Made by a program: the position numbers and the translations under genes. Source: Apodospora peruviana (Eukaryota; Ascomycota; Sordariomycetes; Sordariales; Lasiosphaeriaceae). Taken from it: DNA of 64,000 nt. Position 1 is the first letter of the stretch; the number at the start of each line of letters is the position of its first letter. The stretch is taken from positions 1,984,001-2,048,000 of the forward strand of contig JAUEDM010000005.1 of the NCBI GenBank assembly GCA_033439685.1, written 5' to 3'. Below the pieces are notes generated by a model, which was given only the letters and a program-made list of their open reading frames with translations, searched no databases and was not told where the DNA came from. Shown here piece by piece: positions 21,995-33,534 of this stretch.

Positions 21995-23064
21995 CTATTT
22001 CGTGATGAAGCCGAGATAATCAGCCACAATCAACGTCACCATCCTGCGAGTATCGGTCAGCGGGGAATCATGATGGCGGTATTCCGGTGCCGAAAGACTT
22101 ACGCATGCGGCGCTATGCGCACATAGTATGTGCCGAACCCTCGGTAGAACCTGAGGATACCTTCCTGTTTGGCCACCTTTGCGAAGCAGTCTGCCATGCT
22201 CTTGTATGGCAATGTGCCATCAGGTGCCTTCTGCTGCTTTTGCAACCGCGTCTTGACGAAGTCAAAGGGCAGCGAGAAAAAGGATGCAAAGAAGCCGGCA
22301 ACGGCGCTCGCCGTCAGCATTTGTGCATTTGGCGACAAATTCGGCGTTCGTGTCTTCAGCTGGGCCTTGGCCTCGCTGAAGAAGGCCAGCTGCCCAAAGT
22401 TGAGTGCCATCGCACGAACAACTGTCGGCGCAGCTCCTGCCCAGAGGGCCCCAACGCCTTCGCTTTTGGCAATGGACCCAAGTGCATCAATCACTGACTT
22501 GTAGTTCTTTCGCTCTGCCAATGGCTTGAGTCCATCGCTTTGCATTCGGATCAGAGCCAGATCAGCCGGGTTGCCGATCATGGCCGCGAGACCTCCGGCC
22601 GAGAGACCCGCTGCCGCACGCTCGGCAAAGCCTATTGATTGGCCTTTCGCCTTGGCGCGAGCAGATAGCTTGCCCATGAACGTGTCGAAAAATCCGATCC
22701 GGGCTGTCGTGTACACCGCCTGTCGGAGCAAGCCAGCAGAGAGACCAGTGTACAGGTCGAGTGCCTTGCCACTGGCCAAGATTTCGCGCGTGACGGTAAG
22801 GGGCGTTGGTTTGGGGCCGCCGGTCTTGCCCTCACCCGCAAGCTGGATGCGGACCTTGATCATGTCGACGGGTTGGATCACTGTCGTGGCGACCATCCCG
22901 CTAAGCCCCCCGTTGATGAATGGGAGAGCACTTCGCATGAAAGACGTGTGGAGGAAGTCGTTGGCGACACCGCCTGAGGATTTTGCCGCGTCCATGACTT
23001 CAGATCCCTTGGATCGTGCTGCTTCGGCGGTCTGCTTGATTGTGCGGGACATGACTTCTGTCAA
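21995..23064 (-). CDS. Mitochondrial carrier, 2-oxoglutarate/malate type
   Basis: Exons 23064-22103 and 22043-21995 encode 336 aa (a second ATG at 23052). Three tandem repeats carry the SLC25 signatures QPVDMIKVRIQ, NPADLALIRMQ and LPFDFVKTRLQ. The spliced C-terminus reads MVTLIVADYL, typical of oxoglutarate/malate carriers (SLC25A11-like). It would exchange 2-oxoglutarate for malate or another dicarboxylate across the inner mitochondrial membrane. The N-terminal extension of about 45 residues (Lys/Ser/Ala-rich) precedes the first helix. The dicarboxylate carrier is the main alternative. Confidence 0.88.
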
Positions 23065-26000
23065 TTCGAGGCTCGGCTGAAGAACAGAGTGGAAAATGAT
23101 GCTGGATTACCAGGTCGACAAGTCCACAAAGATGGGATCAAGGGCGACAACTCGGAGGAAAACAAGAGACGACAAACTGCAGGACGCAATATACGGTTAG
23201 CCCTAGCCCCGTCATCAATATGGAGGTTCACGAGCCAATGCGGCTTGTTCAATTAAACCACAGCAAGAAGATGCATGGTGCCCTAGCATGTTGAGGCTCT
23301 TGGCTTCCCATCATGTCTCCACGGATCGCCCGGGCCTGAGGGTTTGCAGGGTCCAAGTCGCTCTGGGGCTTCAGCGCGAAGAGGCCGAGGCGTGCGCCCG
23401 GGACCTTTATCGGCAATACAGACTCGACACGGGCATATGGATGTCGCGGCCTCTGGCGGCTCAAGGCCGGGCGGGCATGGGTTGGAGCCGGATCGGAAAA
23501 GATAGGAAGATCCCCGAGCTCAGAGCTGCATGCGGTGGGACCGTGGGGAAACACGGAAACCCTTCGGCAACCAAGGCGGGGGTGGGTCATGATAGTGGAG
23601 CTCCTCCATAACACGAGACGAGCTCGCAGCAAAATGAAATGACTGATGGGCATTCAGCGCGACAAACTTACCAGTAGAATTCGAGGCGGCGCAAGGACAA
23701 GCGCAATATGAACTCGTCAAGGTCGTCGTGCTTTAGTTGTCTTAAGCTTGTAGTTGGAACTTGCCGACGTCAGGTGGGAGAGCGGGGTTGCGAGCTTCAG
23801 TATTGCCGGCCCTGGAGCTGTGTTGTATCCAAGACACGCGAGCTGGAACGACGATGAGGAGACGGCCTCGTGTCGAGTAAGAGGAAAAGGGAAGGAAAGA
23901 AGAAAGGGAATTGACTCTTTTAGTCCCACGGATAGCCCAGGTGTGGCTGGAGGGTTCTTGGAGGAGAAGGTTTGAAAGAAACAACGGCGCCCGTTGTTGC
24001 AGAACAAAGGATGACACTAAAGATTATTAGTCTGGAGGGTTCGACGAAAGGTGAGCTTCGGCGATATATTTATGGCAGGTCAGGAATGTGGATGAAGTCA
24101 ATATTCCATGCAACGGTCGTCCATGTGGACAAGTACGGTAGGCAGGCACGAGCTGTAGAGGGGGGGAAGCTTCCACCTACCACACTGCGCAGAGTACTTA
24201 CAACTTGGCTTCGTGGATGGATGGACGGATGTCCAACACAACCGAGCTGTCCATCGGGTTACTCTGTGAGAAGCCAACACCGGCACGGAGTGGCTTACCC
24301 CCAAATCCGCACAATTCTTAGCAGCAACAGAGACAGTCTCGAAACCTCCTGGCGGCCATCTAGGCCGACCTGTGGCTTTTCCTGTTATGCTGGGCCGCAG
24401 AGGATGGTTGAACTGTGCCCCCATGGCGATCAGCAACAGAAACCAGAACTTCATTGTTGTCGACTCGTCGCTCGAAGAATGACTATGAATAAATTCGCAA
24501 GCGTTGCGATAACCGGCATTGGGTACCTACCTCATCGCTGATAACATCCAGACGCAAGGCCAGGATTCGCAGGTTGCTGTTTCCTTGGAGCGGGGTCGTG
24601 TTTCGGTACTAAAATAACGTCTTGTCCATAGAGCATGGAGGGAGGCAGTGTACAGTACTTTCCGTCCTATCCAATGTTTTGTTGTGGCAGGCAGCACCTA
24701 TGGACGGGATGTATCCTGTGTGCCTTCCAATGTTGAGCTGTCGGATATGCATTGAATCTTGATTGAAGGGAGCATGTGGCTGGCCTCTTCGACAGTTCCT
24801 TCCCCCCTCCCCCCGTTCCCGGTCATCACTGCTGGGCATTTACCGACCATTCATACAGCAAGCACGTCCTATTAAGTATGGTATGCAAGAGGGAAGAAAG
24901 ACATAGGGAGGGGAACCTCAAGTCATACAACCCCCTCTCCTCCCGACATCAGCAGTGATGCTGATGGATGCCAACAGAGGCAGCGAGCTGCACACCCATT
25001 CAGGATGCGAAAGTCCACAAATATATGGATGTGGAAGCACAGCAGGCCAGCCTTTCCAAGCACCCGGTATATCAAGCTCAAAGTAGACACTTCACAACCC
25101 GTAATCTTTGTGTGTTTAATGCCTTCAGTCACGATGGCCGGCCAACTTGTAATATCACCACTCGACTTACACGCTTGGACGCGCTAATGCCAACCACCCC
25201 CCCTCGTCGCCCTGTCACCTCATTCAGAATCATGCATCTGCGCTTTCGGGCCAGCAATTGCGGGGTTCATGGGGTATTGTCGCCATTTCGGCATCTCGCG
25301 AAATGCCACTCGACCTTAGCAAGTACCTACTTACTGTAGGCGACCCCTATGGAGCACCTGGTTATCAATGTCTTACCCATCAAATGCTCAGGCGTGTTGA
25401 GATATCGTCTGCAATGGACATGTCTGGGAACCTCCCAACAACTATCTTACGAGCCTCGAATCTGGAAGTTAACATTTTCTAAGAAAAAAGAGCTGGGCAG
25501 CTCTGCGTTTCCAAAATCCATTGTTGGTGCGACAACTCTGTTTCATAAATCATGTGACGTCACGTTTCTTGCATGAAGCAGCACACCGCAGTGGTACGGA
25601 TACAGATCCACACTGTTATCCAAGCGTGTAAGGGTAGTCCCAAAAGACAGCCCGACGGCGATTCGACCGATGACGACCGGGGGGGCGTCGCTCTCTCGTT
25701 AACCCGTCTGTCCGCAACACCTCGGGCAAGCCATATCAAAATGGAACCGCCCAAAAATCATCTTGCCTTGCCCTGCTCGGCTCCCCTAGGGCACAGGTGA
25801 TAGCGCAGGGGAAGCGCTTAGATTAAGTGTCGAGGCTATGTATTGTACATACCAAGCTGACCCTGGTTGCTTCAGGGTTTCCGATCGAGGCCTTGTCATG
25901 CCGGCCCAGATCGGACTTGAGTGGTTAAATAAATCCGACAGAATAAAACAACCAATTGCACCGCCAGACGAACAGTGAGCGGCGCTCGGCTACGGAAGTC

Positions 26001-26279
26001 ACACGGTAAGATCTTGCGCCTCTATCCGCCGGGACCGAGTCCGGGATATTCCTCCTTGGGATGATACTGAGCAGAGCCAGACCATTATCACCAACTGCAT
26101 AGGCCCTGCTCTTTCCGATATCGCTGCTCTCCATGTGTAACTGCATCCCAGTTTATCAGACAATATTTACTCTTGTTAACTAGACTGTTTATATACTTCC
26201 CCGGTTGGCCCTTTGAGCCCTGAACTACTTCAGCTTCAGCTTCGTCTACTGCTCGCTTATCCGATCAATGACTACCTAC
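23065..26279. other. 3.2 kb without a convincing gene
   Basis: This stretch lies between the carrier start and the stop of the SDR gene. The longest frame (23972-24541, 189 codons) has no motif, an odd composition and no splice chain, so I do not call it. Left sequences probably hold the carrier promoter and leader. Poly-C near 24798-24815 and several CT-rich runs are present. A non-coding RNA or a very divergent gene cannot be excluded. Confidence 0.5.
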
Positions 26280-27544
26280 CTAGTATCCATAACTAGGGAA
26301 CGTCCCAAGTCTGCCTCCATCAACGACAATGGTATTGCCGTTACAGTACGCACCAGCCCGTGAGGCTAGGTAGAGAATTTGGCCCGCCATGTCCAACTGG
26401 TCGCCCATGCGACCAACGGGTACCATCTTCTTGTCTAGAGGAATAGTAACAGGACCTCCACCGTCCCCTGCTCCTGTCATCGAACCACCTGCTGCCTTGA
26501 CGATGGGAGCCGCCATCTCGCTTGGGAATACTATTCTGGTCAATCATGCACCAAGAAGCGAGGAGGGATGCGTCAGTTTACTTACATCCAGGGCATATAC
26601 AATTTGCACTTTAGCAAACAGCAGTAAGTCAGTAATTTGAAGGTGAACCAAAGCCCAACCAACAAAAAGGAGGGGCCTCAACATACCGAATATCCCACGT
26701 AGGAAGCACACTGCTCAGCTGCTTAGCAATATGTGTCGCTGCGGCTTTACTTGGTCCGTACGCCCAGCCTCCAGGCGCCTGCTTATTGAAGCCGCCGATG
26801 CTGCTCGTCACCACGACCTGGCTGCTTTGCAGCACATTCTGCTTCTTGTTGCCGCTATCAAGTAACTTTAGGAACGCCATGGCGGTGTACCAAACACTAG
26901 TGGCATTCACCTTGAAGGTGTTCGTAAAATCGTCAAAATCGTGACTGAGCTGGGCCTCCCGCCACTCGTCGATGGTGGTATCCGGGCCGGGTGGCTTGAC
27001 CTGTGGCCCGCCGACGCCGGCGTTGCAGACCAGCAGGTTCAGAAAGCCCATGTCGTTCTCGACGACCGAGACGATGGACTCGAGGCTAATTTTTGAGGTC
27101 ACGTCGCAGTAGAGCGGCACGACTACCGCAGGGCGGTTTATCGAGGACGCGGCTGCCTGGAGCACGTCGACGCGCCGGCCGACGATGTAGACTCGTGCTG
27201 CGCCGGCATCGGCGAGGGCTTGCGCCATCATGAGGCCGATTCCTGGTTGTTCATGTCAGCCAGCTATTATTTGGGAGGAAGAAGTGAGAAATATTGCAGT
27301 TTATAGGGAGGATAACTGTTTATGAACGAAAGAAGTCTTTTTTTTCTTAGAGTGAAAACAACACAAAAGAAAAGGTGATAAGGTTGAACATGAACTGGCG
27401 AATACAGATGAGGTGAAAAATGGACTTCAAGAAAAAGAGATGATCATGAGATGTTTCCTCACCAGTCCCTCCTCCGGTAACAAGAGCCACCAACCCCTTG
27501 ACCGAAAATAAGTCTTGCACATCGATCGGTGTCGTCATCGCCAT
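26280..27544 (-). CDS. Short-chain dehydrogenase/reductase (SDR)
   Basis: Four minus-strand exons, 27544-27463, 27242-26687, 26608-26586 (23 nt) and 26530-26280, encode 303 aa. The first junction rebuilds the Rossmann motif TGGGTGIG near 22-29. The CNAG motif follows, then the catalytic set with Ser in VVTSSIGG and YGPSK (Tyr and Lys). The mini-exon encodes ANCICPG and joins LFPSEMA, giving the usual SDR PG motif after strand 6. A C-terminal VDGG motif completes the fold. Residues at the end of strand 2 (IVGRR) suggest NADP preference by family logic. The substrate is unknown. The nearest alternative for the third exon would skip 23 nt and lose the PG motif. Confidence 0.9.
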
Positions 27545-28198
27545 TGTAGTTTGTCTGGTTTCGTCGTGTTCAGGGCAGGTAGGTGGAGATAATGAGGAGA
27601 TATGTTGGCACCCAAGCCGTTATGTCATCGACAACAGACTCAACCGAGAAACTTCTATGGACAAGACTCCCTGGTAAATCACTTTGCCCAGCTGCTTTCC
27701 TCAGACAAAAAATTTTTTTAAAGCAAGAAAGAAACGAACTGCAACATATGGGAAACTTGAGATCCAATGCTGCCGGTCGGCAGAGGATGTATAATAGGGG
27801 GAAAAAGCGCGTCACCGAGTTGTGTCCCCCGCCCCCGCCTGTCCTTTTCACTCAACTGCAAGTGTCGCCCCCACTCCCACTCAAGTCCTACGATTATATC
27901 TCTCAACAATACCCTATAACTTTCAGTGAAGATAAAATGTCACCATAAATCATGTAGTCACTCGCTCTGAGAGAATGACTTTTTGTATTTTTCCGCTCCA
28001 AAATAATAAACATCGATCTATCAATGCCGCTCTCCCATGGCATGGAGAAATATCGACCACAGCTCAGTCCGCTCTATCACAGCTATACAGCTGCCTTATG
28101 GCATCTTTTAATCTTGGTCACATAAAATGCCAATATATGCTCGGATAGTAGTAGGAACGGTCGGCCACCAGTGCAGCATCCCATTACCAATATGTAGC
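27545..28198. other. Intergenic between SDR start and eRF3 end
   Basis: No gene seen. It contains an A/T-rich tract near 27700-27720 and a C-rich stretch near 27826-27880. It should hold the SDR promoter and the eRF3 3' UTR. Confidence 0.65.
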
Positions 28199-30476
28199 TT
28201 ACTCGGTGATGAGCTTGGTGATCTTGCCAATAGCAATCGTTTGTCCCTGGTCAAGTTAGTCAACGGGTGAGCAACCAAATAGAAGGGACAGTCAGCATCC
28301 AACACTTACCTGGTCACGGAGTGTGAAGCGACCCATCTGGGGATAATCCTCAAACCTCTCAACACACACTGATCCAGCACCTCCGATAATCTCCATGCGC
28401 GCAATGATGCTGTCTCCCTTCTTGGCATGCGATGGGGGGTTCTTGCTTTTTCTGCCGGTACCCTTCTGCAGCTTGTGAAGAAGGGCCGCGAAAGTGACCT
28501 CTTCAATGGCGGCATGGACATGCAGTACGCAGTTGAAGCCAGCAGTCAAAATGCTCTTGAGATCCAGGATGCGAATCTGCGCCTCGAACTGCGACACGTT
28601 ATGCACAAGACGCTTGGGCGAGCAGAGAACGAAACCGGGCATAATCTCCTCCTCTTCGATGCCGCGGAGTCGCATGCGTACTTGCTCACCGCACTGGGCT
28701 ATCTGCACTTCGTCTTCCGTCTCTCCGTAAACCGCCGCAATGTCAACGTTTTGCTTGTTGGGCATCATGGTCAGCGTCATGCCCTTCTTGACCACGCCTG
28801 CCTCAATCTTGCCCTCGATCATGGTGCCCATATCTCGGTACTTGCCGGCAACCGCCATCATAAATGGTGCATTAATCTTGCGCTCCAATGCCTGCATTCC
28901 GTCGAGGTATTCCAGAAGCGAAGGTCCGTCATACCAGGGGCATAAGTCTTTTGGTACGCGGTCCTTGATGCCCATGGTTTGTTGAGCGGCGATGGGCATA
29001 AAGAAGACATCGGTCTTGAGGTTGTAGCCTGTCCCCTTGAGGAATTGCGAAAGCTTGGTGGTGCACTCCAAATAGCGCTCATGGGACCAGTTCACTGTGG
29101 GATCGTCCATCTTGTTGATGACAACAATCAGCTTGTTGACGCCCTGGGTCTTGGCTAACATGGCGTGCTCTCTGGTCTGACCGCCCTTTTCGAATCCTGT
29201 CTCGTACTCGCCCTTTCGCGCGCTGATAACCAGAATACCAACGTCGGCCTGGGAAGCTCCACCAATCATGTTGGGCACATAGGTCTTGTGGCCGGGTGCG
29301 TCAAGAATACTGTATCTTCTCTTCTCCGTCTCGAAGAAGCCGCGTCCGACCTCGACCGTCTTTCCCTTTGACCGTTCCTCATTGGTGAGATCAAGTGCCC
29401 AGGAAAGATACCAGGTCTCACGGCCCATTTCCTTGGCCTCTCTCTTGTACTTGTCCATGGTTCTTTGGTCGACCATACCGGTAACATAGAGAATGGAACC
29501 TCCGAGCGTACTCTTGCCAGCATCGACGTGGCCAATGAAGATAATGTTGACGTGCTCTTTCCCGTAAATCTCGTTCAATGTCTCCTCGTCCACATCTGCC
29601 GTTTGCTCCTTTTCGACAGCATCCACATCGCGAACGACTTTCTTGTCACCGGCGCGGGAGGGGCTAGATCGCCCCGAAGATGGAGTGGGTGAGCTCTTCC
29701 CGCTGGCGCTTCCCTTGGGATCCGCTTTGTCGACAGCCTTGTTCGCGGTAACTTTGGCGGCGGATTCTGGTGTGTTCTCTTTCTTCGCTTCTTCTTTCTT
29801 GACCTCAGCGGTCTTGGGCTCTTCCTTCGGGGGAGCAGCTGCGCCAATCGACAGAACCTTGGCCTTGGCCTTGGGCGCATCACCACCAATGCTCAGCACC
29901 CTGGCGCCGCCTTCCTTCGCGACAGTTGGTGTGGGTGCATCCGCAGGTGCTGGGGGATTAGTTGGTCGCTTCGCGATGGTTGGAGTGGGCTTAGAGGCCT
30001 GCTGCTGCTGTTGTTGGTGCTGCTGGGGCTGAGAGACTCCCTGTTGTTGTTGCTGGTAGCCCTGGTACTGACCTAGGTCATCATAAGCCTATTGTCCAAA
30101 TGTAACTCTTGGCCGAATTGCCGAACCCACCGTATCCTTGGTTATAACTACCCTGTCCGTAAACGGCTCCGTAGCCGCCCTGAGCTTGACCTTGACCGTA
30201 TTGCCCATAAGGCTGCTGGCCCTGGTACTGAGGAGGGTAATATCCTTGACCGCCGTAATATTGCTGCTGGTACTGGGCTGCTTGATAACCACCACCACCA
30301 CCAAACTGGCCTGGCTGGAAGGTTTGCGCAGTGGGTTGGAAAGAGGCAGCAGCCGGTCGGAAGCCTCCAGGACCTTGCTGGTTACCAAGATGCATTTGCT
30401 GCTGAGTCTGGCGCGCCAGGTTTTCGTCCTGGGCAGCCGGATCGTCCTCCCACGAGTCGCTAACGTTGTTGGACAT
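28199..30476 (-). CDS. SUP35: Translation termination factor eRF3 (Sup35 homologue)
   Basis: Exons 30476-30131, 30072-28310 and 28246-28199 give 718 aa. eRF3 is the GTPase that, with eRF1, releases finished peptides at stop codons. Residues 1 to about 150 are rich in Gln, Gly and Tyr with QGGYG-like units, similar to the Sup35 prion-forming domain. A charged Lys/Glu/Ala M region follows. The EF-1alpha-like part has GHVDAGKST at about 296-304 (G1), DAPGH (G3) and NKMD (G4). The last exon encodes GQTIAIGKITKLITE. The first intron is only 58 nt (30130-30073). Without it the N-terminal frame would end at a stop, and splicing rejoins the Gln-rich domain in frame. Confidence 0.95.
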
Positions 30477-31114
30477 GTTGCTCGATGGCGTCTTTATGGG
30501 CGAGGGGTAAAGAAAGTCAGGGAGATCGCCTCCTGTCGGGTTCAGAGCCTCGTGTCGTTCGCGTAGGAAAATATACCAGGTGAGCTGAAAATGTCTGTTG
30601 AATGAGCCAACCGGTCAGAATTGATGGGTATTGGTCTCGAATGGGTAATTGAAAGGCTTACACTGATGACTTTTGAACTCGACGTCGTCCTGGCCAGCGC
30701 ACGAGAAGAAAGTTGCAAAGACTGCCCCACCATTGATAGTGGCAGTGGCGGGGAAGGGGAGTCATCTGCTCCAGGCAGGGCCAAGCACACACACAGTAAG
30801 AGTAGGCGGGGACCGCACGGTCCAGCCCATGCCCCTCCACAGGACAGTCGAACAAGTTCGCTCAAGTAGCGTTGTGCACAGTGCCAGGCTTTTAGGAACG
30901 AGATCATCCCAACCATTGGCCACCTTACTGTAGCTCCTACACGAGCGAGAGACACAGCAACGCCCACAGCAGTTGGGCTCAGGCAGGCCGACGCGGCAAG
31001 GCAAAGTCAGAAATCTGATCATTTTAACTTGTAGCTAACTCTTTCATTAACACATTCTTGTTTGCCGTGCTAAAGACGGATTTCTCACTCCAGAATGGAC
31101 GCTCGTGGAAGACC
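30477..31114. other. Divergent promoter region, eRF3 and RanGTP-binding gene
   Basis: This interval of about 640 bases separates two head-to-head starts. No independent gene is supported. A possible upstream ATG for the right-hand gene lies at 31095. Confidence 0.65.
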
Positions 31115-33135
31115 ATGGACGCTCTATTGGAACGACTCGGAGCTCAGGCCATAAACTACGCCATACGATCGGGCATCGCCCTCACATCAACCTACGCGGT
31201 CAGCCAGTGCTCACGGCTGCTCAAGACTGTTGATGACAAGGCGGTGCATTCAGAGATCAAGTCGTTACAAAAGCTGCTAGACAGTAAGATCAAGGTCAGT
31301 CTCTCAAGGTCTACCTTACCCCTTACCTTTTTAAGTCACAGACCAGTCATCATTGACTAACAGGCATTTACAGATCCTCTCACCTGCCATCGATTTGATC
31401 GAGTTTAAGTACGCTCACGCTCTTTGGGTACACCAATTAATGACTCACTAACCGTCACAGATCTGGTCGTGGGAACGTATTCCTCGAGTCTGCGGTGCCT
31501 CTTGCTAAGTCACTTCATCGCGAAATCGTCCGTCTCGGAAGGCGCCTGGAAGATGCTGCCGTTGAGGAAGAAGGCGCCCGCCTTCATGGTCGCAAAGCTC
31601 GCATGTCCGAGGCTCGCCATACCGAGTTATTGCTCATTATCAGTGACATGAAGAGTCTCTCGGCCCGGATAGACCGAGATATCCCGATGCTCCAGCTTGC
31701 CATCACCGCTTCTGGTGAAAACATGTCTACCACGCTGACCCCCGGCATCTCGCCTTCAAGGATGATGCAGGCAAGCACGTTACTCTCTTTTGGGGATACT
31801 CAGTTCCTAAGCGATTCCAGCCGTTCTGTTCAGATTGGACCTGCGTTCACGTTGTCGCTCTATATGCTTTTCCTCGGTCATTCGCAGACGGGGATTCATT
31901 CCGGCAAGGAAGATTCTCACTTAACCCGGCTGCATCCTGAAGACCCTCTCACAGAGGAGCCTTACGGTATTGGGGAGAATGAGAGAAAGCCCATGTGGCA
32001 GGAGGTAATGCATAAAGCTCGAGTGCGGCTTTGCCGTACACCGTTGGGTTGGACTTTTGATAGTACCAAAGGATACAGCCCCAAGTACCCGCCCGATCTG
32101 CCGGTAAATGGAAATGCTTGTACAAGTTCCAACGTTAGACTCTTGGACCGTTCAGATGAGTATTCGTACCATCTAGAAATCATTGAGGACTTAGATGATG
32201 GGCGGCTTCATGAAGATGATGGAGCCATGCCACGTTCATTTGTCGACATGCCCATGGCTGGTATTCGGGAATCTATCCCTATCCATCAAATTTCCAAGAT
32301 TTTCTACACGGATACCGGGAGGATACTCAACATCAGGAACGCTGCAGACGGAGACAACAACCCAGTCCTACTGCTGAAGCGAGACACCAGTTCACAGCCT
32401 CCGATTAGACTCAGACAGCAGTGGTTTAAAGAATCGATAGCTCCGGAGTCCGAGTCAGGAAACAGTTCGGCAGATTCTGATGATCAGGCCGAAGTCGATC
32501 GACAACTACGGGAGGAGAGTGGCTCTCCCGGTCTCTTAGAAGAAGCACAGGTCGTGCCCCCAAAGGTTGGGAATCTTCCTCCTCATCTAGACTCTGAGTG
32601 GCTGGCCTTGGAGGTCTACATCGAGGACGAAAACGACTCGGATTCGGACACTGAGGAAGAGGAAGATCCGGATGTCAACAACATTGACAGCTCAGATGAC
32701 AGGCGGCTGTTGACAGAGTGTCCCACGAAAGGTCGCCACAGGTCATCTGTTGACTCGAATCTGCTCGCCCAGATTCGCAGCATTTCACTGCAGTCGCCTT
32801 CGCCTCCACTTGGGCGCGAGGTAGCCCAAGTCTCTTCGAGTGATGTAGCCAAGCGGGAAGGAGAGACGGACGAGTCCTTGGTCGCCAAATCACCGTTTGG
32901 GAATATTGTGTCATCTCTATCTCTACTGGAAATGCTAATTCGACTCACAAGCCTGCAAGAATTCCAACAGACATCTCACCTGTCAGTTCCTGATCACATT
33001 CTCACATTTTTCCTGGAAGAGACGTCTACGACAGGCTTACAAGGAGAGGCGCGCTGGGAGGCCCGCAACCAGGCGAAACGGCGTGTGGGATTTGACCCTT
33101 ATACGGATACCCCGACGAAGAATACAGAACGTTAG
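31115..33135 (+). CDS. RanGTP-binding-type protein (Yrb30-like)
   Basis: Exons 31115-31294, 31374-31408 (35 nt) and 31461-33135 encode 629 aa. The N-terminal 170 residues are helical and match my recollection of the fungal RanGTP-binding family typified by yeast Yrb30 (INYAIRSGIALTSTYAVSQC, then SGRGNVFLESAVPLAK). The middle has a globular region (GPAFTLSLYMLFLG). The C-terminal half contains acidic and Ser-rich stretches (DENDSDSDTEEEEDPD) and a predicted helical end. Yrb30 binds Gsp1-GTP and affects its hydrolysis; this role is transferred by family only. It shares a short promoter with eRF3. An upstream ATG at 31095 overlaps the start in another frame. The family call is moderate; the gene model is strong. 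Confidence 0.78.
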
Positions 33136-33534
33136 ACGATAATAGATACCTACCTACCTAGTTATTGTGAAAAGGTGTGGATTTTCCTTGATCGCCTGTG
33201 CTACTATGCGGAAATAGTGGGGGGACCGTGGTGGTTCCCGCTTCGGTGCTTCTCTGATGAATTTATTGTAGCGGTCCAGGGTCTCTGATACTTAATCCGT
33301 AGTGCCCCTCCCCGGGCGGTTGGTTCGATATGGAGTGGGGGTGGGGCAGCGAGATAGTTGCCTAGACACCCAGCTTGGGTGTGCATAAACACGCGTGACC
33401 GGAACAGCAGTCGCGACTCGGAGGCCATTCATCCCCGCGACAGTTAGAGTGCCTGCGTATCAAAGACGAAAATCCATACCAATCACCGCGCAGAGGGTGG
33501 ATTATCTATCGACATCGCAAACAGTTGTCCATCC
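33136..33534. other. Intergenic between Ran-binding and helicase genes
   Basis: About 400 bases between two genes on the same strand. ACCTACCTACC lies near 33150. No gene seen; the right part should be the helicase promoter. Confidence 0.65.

Noticed and set aside
23972..24541. 189-codon plus-strand frame
   Set aside because: No recognisable family, mixed composition, no supporting exons.
28427..28945. 172-codon plus-strand frame opposite eRF3
   Set aside because: Antisense shadow of the conserved eRF3 GTPase region.
30060..30135. Apparent frameshift in eRF3 N-terminal domain
   Set aside because: A 58-nt phase-1 intron (30130-30073) rejoins the frame exactly, so no frameshift is needed.
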